Shown here one piece after another: positions 1-8,471 of a stretch of 64,000 nt of DNA. The position numbers and the translations under genes are program-made. The stretch comes from Yinghuangia elevatio (lineage in GTDB: Bacteria > Actinomycetota > Actinomycetes > Streptomycetales > Streptomycetaceae): positions 19,767 through 83,766 of the forward strand of contig NZ_JBEZFP010000026.1 in assembly GCF_040649515.1 (NCBI RefSeq), written 5' to 3'. The notes beneath the pieces were generated by a model, which saw only the letters and a program-made list of their open reading frames with translations, did not search any database and was not told the origin of the DNA. Every line of letters begins with the position of its first letter. Position 1 is the first letter of the stretch.

Positions 1-221
1 TCGGCCGGCTCCGCGCGGAAGCCACGCCTCTCTTGCGTGATCCGGCTGCGATGCCTCGTGATCGGGCGGCTCGACGGCCCGTGGACCGGAGCGAACCTAC
101 GATGGCGCGGGCTGCGCACGCGACGTGAGGCCCGCCCTGACTCCCGGGCCTTTCACGGGAGTTCGGGGTCTTCCTCAGCTGCGGCTCGACCTCGGTTCGC
201 AAATGGCAGGGGAGAACGGGC

Positions 222-683
222 ATGCGGGAACCGTGGGAGCCGTACGAGGAGACCGGCGAGACCGTCGCGTTCGGGGAGCCCCGAGTGCCTGGGGAGTCCG
301 GAAGGCCTGGGCGGTCCGTGGAGCCTGGTGAGCCTGGGGAACTCACGCTGCCCGAGGAGCCCGAGGAAACGGTGGCGGGCCCCACGCCGTCCCGGCGCGC
401 CGGCATCCGGTTCCTCGTCTCCGGCCGCGACGTCGCCCACAGATGCCGGCTCCGGGGATCCGGCCGCGACATCCACGGGCAGCCCCGCTCCGAATGCGTC
501 CGCGACGCTCTCGGCCACACCCACGGCGACGACGGCGGCCGGCCGGACAACGGCGCCGGCGTCGGGAACGCCGTCCACGACGCCGCCCAAGGCCACGACA
601 GCGGCATCGACGGCCCCGCCGACGGCGCCCGGGTGAAGAAGGGCACCGTCATCGACATCACACGCGTATTCGGCTGCGGCTGA
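222..683 (+). CDS. Hypothetical acidic protein, reading frame uncertain
   Basis: I do not recognise this protein. The ATG follows a clear ribosome site (AGGGGAGA, about 6 nt upstream), and the stop lies 15 nt before a strong stem-loop, which favours this frame. The first 65 residues are rich in Glu, Pro and Gly. After about residue 70 this frame becomes Gly/Asp/His-rich, whereas the overlapping +1 frame reads as a Ser/Thr/Ala/Pro-rich tail typical of secreted linkers and ends at 636. The gene may therefore carry a frameshift, or one of the halves may not be real. No signal peptide, membrane segment or known domain is visible. Confidence 0.4.
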   Translation: MREPWEPYEETGETVAFGEPRVPGESGRPGRSVEPGEPGELTLPEEPEETVAGPTPSRRAGIRFLVSGRDVAHRCRLRGSGRDIHGQPRSECVRDALGHTHGDDGGRPDNGAGVGNAVHDAAQGHDSGIDGPADGARVKKGTVIDITRVFGCG

Positions 684-698
684 ACCGCCGGCGGTCGC

Positions 699-723
699 GC
701 CCGGCGGCCGGGCACCGCCGGGC
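699..723 (+). terminator. Stem-loop terminator after the first gene
   Basis: A perfect 9-bp inverted repeat (GCCCGGCGG at 699-707, CCGCCGGGC at 715-723) with a 7-nt loop begins 15 nt after the stop at 683. There is no T-run, as is common for actinomycete terminators. Confidence 0.55.
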
Positions 724-782
724 CCGGGTGCTGGGGTAATCTTGGCCCGTCCGGAATCGACCGGGCGACGGCTTCGACCGAG

Positions 783-898
783 GAGGTGAGACCCATTCCC
801 GCTTCAGCAGGCTGGGTGTCCTCACCTCACGGACGCACCATCGCCGCGTTCTGACGACGCGATCGCGAGGGCACCCTTCGGCATCCCGAAAGGCCCTC
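783..898 (+). promoter_or_regulatory. Leader-peptide region with two hairpins (putative attenuator)
   Basis: Two RNA hairpins precede the methyltransferase gene. Hairpin 1 pairs GAGGTGAG (783-790) with CTCACCTC (821-828), extended by ACCC/GGGT past a 3-nt bulge, and it encloses the start of the small ORF at 786-854. Hairpin 2 pairs GAGGGC (867-872) with GCCCTC (893-898), plus an inner CCTTCGG/CCGAAAGG stem, and ends one base before the ATG at 899. The only purine-rich ribosome site for that ATG (GAAAGG, 888-893) lies in the 3' arm of hairpin 2. The arrangement matches translational attenuation of the erm type; that is an inference from structure. Confidence 0.55.
786..854 (+). CDS. Putative 22-residue leader peptide
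   Basis: A GTG-initiated ORF of 22 codons overlaps hairpin 1 and stops 12 nt before hairpin 2. Its predicted product is rich in Pro, Ser and small residues and contains Gly-Trp-Val, then Ser-Ser-Pro-His-Gly-Arg, and ends in Ala-Ala-Phe. The sequence GAGGAGG sits directly on the start codon, so a conventional Shine-Dalgarno spacing is missing and initiation is uncertain. Its position between two hairpins and upstream of a methyltransferase suggests a regulatory rather than a structural role. I do not recognise the peptide as a named family. Confidence 0.35.
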   Translation: MRPIPASAGWVSSPHGRTIAAF

Positions 899-1837
899 AT
901 GCCGGTTCCACCGCACGTTCGCCCCGTCCCCGCGCCGCCTCTCCCGGCCCCGCCCGCTACGCCCGCCGCGCTGTCCGCCGTCGTGACCACGCTGCGGTCG
1001 GCCGGGTGTGTGTTCGCCGAGGACGAGGCCCAACTGCTCGTCTCCGCATCCCGCTCCGCCGACGAACTCGCCGCCCTGGTCGCCCGCCGGGTCGCCGGGC
1101 ATCCGCTCGAACACGTCCTCGGCTGGGCGGAGTTCTGCGGCCTGCGCATAGCCGTCGAGCCGGGCGTGTTCGTACCGCGCCGCCGGACGGAGTTCCTGGT
1201 GCACATCGCGGCGGCACTCACGCACGAGTCGGCGGACGCCGCCGAAGCGTCCGGCGAGCCCACGCGGCGCACGCGTACCGGCGGTGGCGGCACTGCGGTG
1301 CTCGCGTCCCCGCGTACGGTGGTCGTCGACCTCTGCTGCGGCTCGGGCGCGCTCGGCGCGGCGCTTGCCGCACTCGTCACCGGCGTCGACCTGCACGCGG
1401 CCGACATCGACCCGGCCGCGGTCCGCTGCGCCCGGCGCAACCTCGCGGCCGCGGGCGGCCAGGTCCACGAAGGGGACCTGTACGAGGCCCTTCCCGCCGA
1501 CCTGCTGGGCCGCGTCGACATCCTGCTCGCCAACGCACCGTACGTCCCCACACACGCAATAGAGCTTCTGCCTCCCGAGGCCCGCGACCACGAGCCGCGC
1601 GCGGCACTCGACGGCGGCACGGACGGCCTCGACATCCAGCGCCGCGTGGCCGAGGCCGCGCCCGTTTGGCTGGCCCCCGGCGGACGCCTACTGGTCGAGA
1701 CGAGCGAACGTCAAGCGCCTTATACGGCACGGGCGTTCGAGGCCAACGGCCTCAACGTCGAAGTACTCGCCTGCGAAGACCTGGACGCAACAGTCGTCAT
1801 CGGCACCAAGCCCAGCTGCCCCCAGAACCCGGCGTGA
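899..1837 (+). CDS. Putative protein N5-glutamine methyltransferase (PrmC/HemK-related)
   Basis: This 312-residue protein has the layout of the actinobacterial PrmC-related methyltransferases: an N-terminal helical domain (about 1-90), a strand containing PGVFVPRRRTE before the catalytic domain, a SAM-binding motif I (VVDLCCGSGALG, about residues 141-152), and a motif IV region reading NAPYVP followed by PPEARDHEPRAALDGG. PrmC proper methylates the GGQ glutamine of release factors and uses NPPY; here the first Pro is Ala, so the substrate may differ. The ATG lies immediately after a hairpin that contains its ribosome site, suggesting post-transcriptional control. Confidence 0.82.
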   Translation: MPVPPHVRPVPAPPLPAPPATPAALSAVVTTLRSAGCVFAEDEAQLLVSASRSADELAALVARRVAGHPLEHVLGWAEFCGLRIAVEPGVFVPRRRTEFLVHIAAALTHESADAAEASGEPTRRTRTGGGGTAVLASPRTVVVDLCCGSGALGAALAALVTGVDLHAADIDPAAVRCARRNLAAAGGQVHEGDLYEALPADLLGRVDILLANAPYVPTHAIELLPPEARDHEPRAALDGGTDGLDIQRRVAEAAPVWLAPGGRLLVETSERQAPYTARAFEANGLNVEVLACEDLDATVVIGTKPSCPQNPA

Positions 1838-1870
1838 ACGCAACAGCCCCTGTAGCATCACTGCGTTCAC
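1834..1870 (+). terminator. Inverted repeat after the methyltransferase gene
   Basis: Perfect 9-bp arms GTGAACGCA (1834-1842) and TGCGTTCAC (1862-1870) flank a 19-nt loop and overlap the stop codon. This could be a terminator, or an operator for whatever follows. Confidence 0.4.
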
Positions 1871-1883
1871 ATTGGGGGGAACC

Positions 1884-2048
1884 ATGTTGGACTTTCCAGT
1901 CGCGGGCGCGTGCCCGCGGACTGCCGCTGCCGCACGCCTCGAACCGGCGTGCGGACACGACCTACCAGGTGCCGGGCCGCCGACGCGCGTACCCCGGCGA
2001 CGCCGACGCGCGCGCTGCGCGCCGCCACCGGGCGGCCCGTGTGACTGA
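1884..2048 (+). CDS. Weak small ORF (54 codons)
   Basis: An ATG preceded by a strong GGGGGGAA site opens a 54-codon frame rich in Arg, Pro and Ala with several Cys. Codon third positions are not biased to G/C as in neighbouring genes, so this may be a decayed gene start rather than a functional protein. The rest of the 1838-2363 interval holds only inverted repeats and no convincing gene. Confidence 0.2.
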   Translation: MLDFPVAGACPRTAAAARLEPACGHDLPGAGPPTRVPRRRRRARCAPPPGGPCD

Positions 2049-2090
2049 CGTCGAGTCGGCCGCACAAATCCCTTCCTAGGGAACCCTCAT

Positions 2091-2106
2091 CCCGCCGCAA
2101 GGCGGG
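2091..2106 (+). terminator. GNRA-capped stem-loop
   Basis: CCCGCC-GCAA-GGCGGG forms a perfect 6-bp stem with a GCAA tetraloop about 250 bp upstream of the surface-protein gene. It may end the transcript from the small ORF at 1884. Confidence 0.35.
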
Positions 2107-2363
2107 TTCGTCCGGGTCGGCGCATCACAGCCTTGTGAACCGAAGTTGCGTGCGTCTGCCCGGAGTTCCGCGTGCACTCTTTGCGATCGACCGCGTTCGA
2201 CGCGATCCGCCGCACACGCGCTGATTCGGCATGTCCGCGTGACCTTGGGCGGTTCCGCCCGGGGGTGGCGTCGGCAACATGACCGATCACGTCCTTCGGG
2301 GATCCACCGCGCCCCACAACCTCCTTTCGTGGCGACTCCGCCCACCGCATCCTGGAGCAAACC

Positions 2364-3614
2364 TTGCGCCGTTCATTCGCCGTCACCGCGACGGCTTCCC
2401 TACTCGCCACCGCGCCGGCGATCGTCGTACTCGGCGCGGGCTCCGCCTCCGCCGAGTCCGGCCTCACCGTGCAGACGACCGCCCCGGGCGTCCTCGGCAT
2501 TGCCGCCGATCCCACCGCCTTCACGGTGAAGGTCACCAACTCCGGCCAAGCCGCGCACAGCACCAAGCTCGCGTTCACCCTGGCGGGGGCGAACCTCAAC
2601 CCCGCGCTCGGCGGACTCGGTCCGCAGACCGTCGCGCTGCAGTGGCAGGACAACGACGGAGCCTGGCGTGACGTCGCCGTCGCCGCCGCCGGTTCGGACA
2701 GCGTGACCGCGGCCTTGCCACAACGTGAGTTCGGGTCCGGCGAGCAGGTCGTCAAGATGCGCGTACGGGTCGCGCCCAAGGCCCCGGCAGGGCCCGACGG
2801 CGAGTTGGCGACCTTCAACTCGCATGACCCGTCCGCTCCGAAGCCCGCCGATCCCGCGAACCCGTACGGCCACATCACGCTGACGACGACGGCAACCCCC
2901 GTCGGCGAGACAGCCAAGGCCGCCGCGGGCGGGGCGGCGACCGACACGGACACCGTGAAGCTCGGCGCCCCCGTGGTCTCGCTCGTCAACCACCCGACGA
3001 CACACGCTCCCGGCGGCACGCCCAAGGAGTTCACGCTCAAGATCGACAACGCGACCGACTCGACGTACACCGCCCTGAGCACGATGCTCGCGTTCGACCT
3101 GACGAGCGGGAACGACAGCGCGCTGGTCAAGCTGGAGTCGTCGTCGGACGGGAAGGCCTGGAAGCCGGTGCCCGCGATGGAGGTGCCCGGCGAGATGATC
3201 AACCCGCTGCCCGGAACGGTCGGCGTCCAGCCGCGTTCGGCCGTCGAGCAGCAGTTGCGCATGTCGTTCACCGGCGCGGCGAAGCCCGGCGACGGCGTCA
3301 CCTACCTGGCCGCCGACGTCCTCGACACCACCGCGGAAGAGCCGGCCCCGATCGCGGAATTCTGCGGCGAGCGCGGGAAGTTCGCCATCGTGACCACCGA
3401 CTCCTCGCCCGGCCCGTCGCCGACTCCCAGCGGCTCCGCCGGCCCCCGGCCGACCGACACTCCCCAGCCCGTCCCCTCCACTCCCTCCCCTGCCCCCGTA
3501 CTTGCGGACACTGGCGGGGACGACAACAGCACGACTCTGATCGGCGCCGCTGCCGCGGCGCTGATCCTTGCGGGCGGCGGCATAGCCTTCGCCGTCCACC
3601 GCCGCCGCGCCTGA
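2364..3614 (+). CDS. Sortase-anchored (LAxTG) cell-surface protein
   Basis: A 416-residue exported protein. The N-terminus is a signal peptide (RR, hydrophobic stretch, cleavage near GSASA-ES at about residue 30). Two extracellular segments (about 30-180 and 195-330) look like immunoglobulin-fold repeats with NSG/NAT-type turns. A Pro/Ser/Thr-rich stalk (about 345-380) leads to LADTGG, a hydrophobic segment and the tail HRRRA, the cell-wall sorting signal used by class E sortases of streptomycetes (LAxTG). The TTG start is chosen because GGAG lies 7 nt upstream and the signal peptide follows directly. Function beyond wall anchoring is unknown. Confidence 0.75.
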   Translation: MRRSFAVTATASLLATAPAIVVLGAGSASAESGLTVQTTAPGVLGIAADPTAFTVKVTNSGQAAHSTKLAFTLAGANLNPALGGLGPQTVALQWQDNDGAWRDVAVAAAGSDSVTAALPQREFGSGEQVVKMRVRVAPKAPAGPDGELATFNSHDPSAPKPADPANPYGHITLTTTATPVGETAKAAAGGAATDTDTVKLGAPVVSLVNHPTTHAPGGTPKEFTLKIDNATDSTYTALSTMLAFDLTSGNDSALVKLESSSDGKAWKPVPAMEVPGEMINPLPGTVGVQPRSAVEQQLRMSFTGAAKPGDGVTYLAADVLDTTAEEPAPIAEFCGERGKFAIVTTDSSPGPSPTPSGSAGPRPTDTPQPVPSTPSPAPVLADTGGDDNSTTLIGAAAAALILAGGGIAFAVHRRRA

Positions 3615-3647
3615 CCGCGCGCGGCACGACGGTCGTAGGTCGAAACA

Positions 3648-3677
3648 CCCCCGGGGCCCGTCGCGGCGCCCCGGGGG
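3648..3677. terminator. Bidirectional terminator
   Basis: A perfect 10-bp stem, CCCCCGGGGC (3648-3657) with GCCCCGGGGG (3668-3677), lies between the convergent surface-protein and oxidoreductase genes. Confidence 0.7.
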
Positions 3678-3705
3678 CACGACCTTGGCGACGAACTCAC
3701 GGGCA

Positions 3706-6633
3706 TCAGCGTTGCGTTCGGTTTTCCGTGGCCCGGTCCCCGGCGGCCGGGAGTGCCTGGGCGAGGACTTCGGCGAGGTGGCGGGGCCTCAGGGCGGTGT
3801 GGCGGGCGATCTGGGTGCGGCAGCTGAAGCCGTCGGCGAGGGGCACGGCGTCGGGCGGCGCGGCGTGGAGGGCCGGGAGGAGGCGTTCCTCCGCGATGCG
3901 CGTGGCGACGGCGTCGTGGCCCGGTTCGTAGCCGAAGTTCCCGGCGAGTCCGCAGCAACCGTCCGCCAGAGCCCCGGTGAGCCCGGCCAGGTCGCGGAGG
4001 CGCCGGTCCGGGCCGTCGCCGAGGACCGCGTGCTGGTGGCAGTGGAGTTGGCCGGTGACAGGCCGGTCGATGCGAGGTGGCGACCAGTTCGGCGCCAGTT
4101 CCTCCAGGGCCTGGGCGAACGTCTTGACGGCCCCGGGCAGCGCGGTGGCCTCCGCACCGAGGAGTTCGGGGACATCGGTACGCAGCGCCGCCGTGCAGGA
4201 GGGCTCCAGGCCCACGACGGGCAGGCCCGCGTCCAGGGCGGGGCGCAGGGTGGCGAGCGTACGGCGCATGACGCCGCGTGCGACGTCGAGTTGGCCCGTC
4301 GACACCCAGGTCAGGCCGCAGCACACGGACTTGGGTGGGACGAGCACGGTCAGTCCCGCGGACTCCAGGACGCGTACCGCCGACCAGGCGATCTGCGGGG
4401 CGAACCGGTTCGTGAAGGTGTCGGGCCAGAGAACCACGCGCGTTCCCCCGGCGGCGAGTTCGTCCCGTCGGTCCTCGGCGGGACGGCGTGCGCGCCATGC
4501 GCGGGTGAAGGAAGTGGCGGCGAACTCCGGCAGCGGGCGCTCGGGTTGCAAGCCCGCGAAGCGCAAAGCGGCGCGTTTGAGCGTCTGACGTGACCCGACC
4601 GCGTTCGCGAGCGCGGCAAGACCGGGAACGGAGGTCGCCACCGCCGACCACCACGGCAGGCCGCCCAGCGCGTAGTGGGCACGGGGACGCACGCGGCCCT
4701 CGTAGTGGTGGTGCAGGAACTCCGCCTTGTACGTAGCCATGTCGACGCCCACCGGGCAGTCGCTGCGGCAGCCCTTGCAGGACAGGCACAGGTCGAGAGC
4801 GTCGCGTACCTCCTCGGAACGCCAGCCGTCCCGCACCACGTCGCCGATGAGCATCTCGTGCAGCAGCCGGGCGCGGCCGCGCGTCGAGTCCTTCTCCTCG
4901 CCCGTCGCCCGGAACGACGGGCACATCACCCCGGCCGAGGAATTCGCCGTCGTCTCACGGCACTTGCCCACACCTACGCAACGGCGTACCGCCGCCGCGA
5001 AGTCCCCGTGGTCGTGCGGGTATCCGAAGGCGACCGGCACCGGCTGCCGGGGCATACCGGTGAAGCGGAGGTCGCCGTCGAGCGGACGGGGGCGGACCAG
5101 CATGCCGGGGTTCATCCGGCCGTGCGGATCCCATACGGCCTTGAAGCGGCCGAACAGGTCGACGAGTTCCGGGCCGTACATGCGGGGCAGCAACTCGGCC
5201 CGGGCCTGGCCGTCGCCGTGCTCGCCGGACAACGACCCGCCGAACCCGGTGACGAGGTCCGCGAGTTCGATGGCGAACGAGCGGTATGCGGCGATGCCCT
5301 CGGTGCCCAGCAGGTCGAAGTCGAAGCGGATGTGCACGCACCCCTCGCCGAAGTGTCCGTACGGGAGCCCGCGCAAACCGAACTGCCCCATCAAGGCTTG
5401 TAGTTCCCGAAGGTATTCGGCGAGGCGCTCGGGCGGTACGGCGGTGTCCTCCCACCCCGGCCACGCCTCCGACCCGTCCGCCATGCGGGTCGCGGTCCCG
5501 GACGCCTCCTCGCGGATGCGCCACAGCGCGCGTTGCTCGGCAGGATCGGACACCACGCGGAACGCCTGTGGCGCCACCTCGGCGGCGACCGTACGCGCCC
5601 GTTCCACCGCCTCGTCCGCGGTGGCACCGCCGGTCTCGACGAAGAGCCAGGCGCCGCCGTCCGGAAGGCGTACGCCACGCGAGGAGCGGGCGAGCCCGGC
5701 GAGCGCGGCGCTGAGGCTCTCCACGGTGAGCGGCCCGTACGGCAGCAGCGCGGGCGCGGCCTCCGCCGCGGCGATGTCGTCGGCGAACCCCAGGACGGCG
5801 AGGGCCCGGAAGCGGGGCGCCTCGACAAGGCGTACGCCGGCCCGCAGCACGACGGCGCAGGTCCCTTCGCTGCCGACCAGCGAGCGGGCCAGGTCGCGGC
5901 CGTTCTCGGGGAGGAGGCGGTCCAGCGCGTACCCGGACACGCGGCGCGGGAGCGGGGCGAACCCCCGGCGGATCAGCGCGAGATGGTCGTCGGCGAGGGC
6001 GTGGAGATCGGCGCGGATGCGTTCCGCGCCGACCTCGGAGCCCGGTTCGGGGAGGACGGCGTCGCCCGGTCCGACGCGCATGCGGACGCCGTCCGGGGTC
6101 AACACGTCGAGCCACGCGACATTGGCGGAGGTACGCCCCCACGCGACGGAGTGCGCCCCGCAGGCATCGTTGCCGATCATGCCGCCGAGCGTGCAGCGGC
6201 TGTGCGTCGAGGGGTCCGGACCGAAAGTCAGCCCTAACGGTGCGGCCGCGGCCCTGAGGTCGTCGAGAACCACACCGGGCTGCACGACCGCGATGCGGGC
6301 GTCCACGTCGAGGGACTCGATCGCGGTGAGGTGGCGCGAGGTGTCGAGGACGACACCGGTGCCGGTGGCCTGCCCGGCGATGCTGGTGCCGCCGCCGCGC
6401 AGGGTGACCGGGGCGCCACGTTCGTGGCAGACCGCGACGGCGGCGACCAGGTCCTCGGTGTCGGCCGGGGTGACCACGCCGGGCGGCACGTGGCGGTGGT
6501 TGGACGCGTCCATCGAGTGCAGCGCCCGCGCCTGTGCGTCGAAGCGGACACCGCCGCGCACGCGCGAGCGCAACTCGCGGGCGAGCACGTCACGCAGCCG
6601 CGCCGATTCGGCGCCGTGGTCAAGTTCAGACAC
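3706..6633 (-). CDS. FAD-binding and (Fe-S)-binding oxidoreductase (GlcD-GlpC/D-lactate dehydrogenase type)
   Basis: A 975-residue fusion of an FAD-linked oxidase and a heterodisulfide-reductase-like Fe-S module. The PCMH FAD domain spans roughly residues 35-240 (TLRGGGTSIAGQ, then CTLGGMIGNDACGAHS). The FAD oxidase C-terminal domain ends near GEHGDGQAR and RMNPGML. Two ferredoxin-like clusters follow (CVGVGKCR near 548, and CLSCKGCRSDCPVG near 617), then two CCG domains (VCCGLTW near 770, GCCGLAGNFG near 892). Proteins of this build oxidise 2-hydroxyacids such as D-lactate or glycolate and feed electrons to the respiratory chain; the substrate cannot be read from the sequence. It starts with GTG after GGGGG. 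The upstream intergenic repeat patch begins within about 10 bp of the start. Confidence 0.88.
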   Translation of the reverse strand: MSELDHGAESARLRDVLARELRSRVRGGVRFDAQARALHSMDASNHRHVPPGVVTPADTEDLVAAVAVCHERGAPVTLRGGGTSIAGQATGTGVVLDTSRHLTAIESLDVDARIAVVQPGVVLDDLRAAAAPLGLTFGPDPSTHSRCTLGGMIGNDACGAHSVAWGRTSANVAWLDVLTPDGVRMRVGPGDAVLPEPGSEVGAERIRADLHALADDHLALIRRGFAPLPRRVSGYALDRLLPENGRDLARSLVGSEGTCAVVLRAGVRLVEAPRFRALAVLGFADDIAAAEAAPALLPYGPLTVESLSAALAGLARSSRGVRLPDGGAWLFVETGGATADEAVERARTVAAEVAPQAFRVVSDPAEQRALWRIREEASGTATRMADGSEAWPGWEDTAVPPERLAEYLRELQALMGQFGLRGLPYGHFGEGCVHIRFDFDLLGTEGIAAYRSFAIELADLVTGFGGSLSGEHGDGQARAELLPRMYGPELVDLFGRFKAVWDPHGRMNPGMLVRPRPLDGDLRFTGMPRQPVPVAFGYPHDHGDFAAAVRRCVGVGKCRETTANSSAGVMCPSFRATGEEKDSTRGRARLLHEMLIGDVVRDGWRSEEVRDALDLCLSCKGCRSDCPVGVDMATYKAEFLHHHYEGRVRPRAHYALGGLPWWSAVATSVPGLAALANAVGSRQTLKRAALRFAGLQPERPLPEFAATSFTRAWRARRPAEDRRDELAAGGTRVVLWPDTFTNRFAPQIAWSAVRVLESAGLTVLVPPKSVCCGLTWVSTGQLDVARGVMRRTLATLRPALDAGLPVVGLEPSCTAALRTDVPELLGAEATALPGAVKTFAQALEELAPNWSPPRIDRPVTGQLHCHQHAVLGDGPDRRLRDLAGLTGALADGCCGLAGNFGYEPGHDAVATRIAEERLLPALHAAPPDAVPLADGFSCRTQIARHTALRPRHLAEVLAQALPAAGDRATENRTQR

Positions 6634-6639
6634 ACCCCC

Positions 6640-6953
6640 AAGTCTGACAACCCGCTGGCACCCCTACGCCAATCCCCACCACCGACACGCCCCGCACCCG
6701 GGACCACATGCCACCGCTGTCGCTCCCGCCCAAACCCGACAACCCGCCGGCACCCCCACACCCACCACCGACACACCCTTACGCGGCGGAACCCCACTGT
6801 CGCTACCGCCCAAACCCGACAACCCGCCGGCACCCCCACACCCTTGCGCGGCGGAACCCCTCTGTCGCTGCCGCCCAAACCCGACAACCCGCCGGCACCC
6901 CCACACCGAACCCCACCACCGACACACCTTTGCGCGGCGGAACCCCACCCGCC
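6640..6953. repeat. Intergenic tandem-like repeats (65-92 bp units)
   Basis: Three close copies begin at 6717, 6797 and 6862. Each opens with CTGTCGCTnCCGCCCAAACC, continues with a shared run containing GACAACCCGCCGGCACCCCC, and ends near GCGGCGGAACCCC. Copies 1 and 3 carry an extra CACCACCGACACACC insert that copy 2 lacks. A diverged copy lies at about 6650-6716, and a truncated CTGTCG follows at 6955. The patch is non-coding in context. Confidence 0.8.
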
Positions 6954-7337
6954 GCTGTCGTTGATGAGTTACTGGGTGTGTGGGGTCAGGCGTGAGCGTG
7001 ACCTCACGGCGTTCATTGGGTTGGGTGGCGTGATGCTGTCGCACGTCAGCGCTGTCGCCGTCGTCGAACGTGGCGTCGAACGCACTGCGCTCTACGTTGC
7101 TTCGGGTGGATCGGGGTCGACGTCGGCACCGTTGGTCGGCCGCGAACGTTCCCGAGATATCGAAGGGTCAGGCGGGAGGAAAGGGTGGATAGGGGGAAGA
7201 GATCGCGCCTATCTGTCTCTCCCTGGCGACTCCGCCCGGATTCGCTGTCGTCTCACCTACTGTCGTGATCACGACCGCATTGTGGTCCGGATCGTCTCAC
7301 TTCGTGGATTTTGACGTTCTCGTGACCGACCCCGGGC
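6954..7337. other. Intergenic region upstream of serC
   Basis: About 380 bp with lower GC than its surroundings and no convincing gene on either strand. It contains a short CGTGAG/CTCACG inverted repeat near 6991-7008, and otherwise I see nothing definite apart from the serC promoter at its right edge. Confidence 0.5.
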
Positions 7338-7343
7338 TACGCT
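7338..7343 (+). promoter_or_regulatory. -10 box of serC (leaderless start)
   Basis: TACGCT lies 6 nt before the GTG at 7350, which has no Shine-Dalgarno. TTGACG at 7311 could be a -35, but its 21-bp spacing is long. Confidence 0.5.
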
Positions 7344-7349
7344 CGCCGG

Positions 7350-8471
7350 GTGGCCGAGATCCAGATTCCCGAAGAGCTCAAGCCCGTCGACGGCCGGTTC
7401 GGCGCGGGCCCGTCCAAGGTGCGCCCCGAGGCGCTGAGTGCCCTCGCGGCGACCGGCACGTCCCTGCTCGGCACCTCGCACCGGCAGGCACCCGTGAAGA
7501 ACGTGGTGCGCCGGGTCCGCCAGGGTGTCCGTGACCTGTTCCGCCTGCCCGGCGACTACGAGGTGGTGCTCGGCAACGGCGGCTCCACCGCGTTCTGGGA
7601 CATCGCCGCGTTCGGCCTGGTCGAACGCAAGTCGCAGCACCTGTCGTTCGGCGAGTTCTCCAGCAAGTTCGCGTCGTCCGTCAAGGCGGCGCCGTGGCTG
7701 GACGAGCCGAGCGTCGTCAAGTCCGAGCCCGGCACCCACCCGCTGCCCGTCGCCGAGGCGGGCGTGGATGTGTACGGCCTGACCCACAACGAGACCTCGA
7801 CCGGCGTGGCGATGCCGATCAAGCGGGTCGAGGGCGCCGACGAGGGCTCCCTCGTGCTGGTCGACGCGACCTCGGGTGCGGGCGGCCTGCCGGTCGACGC
7901 TCGGGAGTTCGACGTCTACTACTTCGCCCCGCAGAAGTGCTTCGCGTCCGACGGCGGACTGTGGATCGCGGCCTTCTCCCCCGCCGCGCTCGACCGCGCG
8001 GCGCGGATCGCCGCGACCGACCGCTACATCCCGCCGTTCTTCAGCCTGCCGACGGCGATCGACAACTCGTCGAAGGACCAGACCTACAACACCCCCGCGC
8101 TCGCGACCCTGTTCCTGCTGGCCGACCAGCTGGAGTGGATCAACGGGCAGGGCGGCCTGGAGTGGTCGGTCGCGCGTACGGCCGACTCGTCGTCGCGCCT
8201 GTACACGTGGGCGGAGAAGTCGGCGTACGCGACGCCGTTCGTCACCGACCCCGCGCAGCGCTCGCAGGTCATCGGCACGATCGACTTCGCCGAGGGCATC
8301 GACGCCGCGGCGATCGCCAAGGTGCTGCGCGCCAACGGCATCGTCGACACCGAGCCGTACCGCAAGCTGGGCCGCAACCAGCTGCGCGTCGCGATGTTCC
8401 CGGCCATCGACCCGGCCGACGTCGAGGCGCTGACCACGTGCATCGACTACGTCGTGGAGAAGCTGGGCTGA
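7350..8471 (+). CDS. serC: Phosphoserine aminotransferase
   Basis: A 373-residue class V aminotransferase of the actinobacterial SerC subgroup. It converts 3-phosphohydroxypyruvate and glutamate to phosphoserine and 2-oxoglutarate in serine biosynthesis. Visible features are the N-terminal FGAGPSKVRPEAL, the substrate-side LLGTSHRQAPVK, GNGGSTAFWD, the DATSGAGGLPVD motif, and the PLP lysine in APQKCFASDGG (near residue 196). Length and motif order are normal. The gene appears leaderless (a -10 box 6 nt before GTG) and monocistronic, with a strong terminator downstream. Confidence 0.95.
   Translation: MAEIQIPEELKPVDGRFGAGPSKVRPEALSALAATGTSLLGTSHRQAPVKNVVRRVRQGVRDLFRLPGDYEVVLGNGGSTAFWDIAAFGLVERKSQHLSFGEFSSKFASSVKAAPWLDEPSVVKSEPGTHPLPVAEAGVDVYGLTHNETSTGVAMPIKRVEGADEGSLVLVDATSGAGGLPVDAREFDVYYFAPQKCFASDGGLWIAAFSPAALDRAARIAATDRYIPPFFSLPTAIDNSSKDQTYNTPALATLFLLADQLEWINGQGGLEWSVARTADSSSRLYTWAEKSAYATPFVTDPAQRSQVIGTIDFAEGIDAAAIAKVLRANGIVDTEPYRKLGRNQLRVAMFPAIDPADVEALTTCIDYVVEKLG

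Noticed and set aside
4727..6964. Long open frame of 745 codons on the plus strand opposite the FAD/Fe-S oxidase
   Set aside because: It is the antisense shadow of a clearly homologous minus-strand gene; the product is Arg/Ser/Pro-rich with no recognisable domain.
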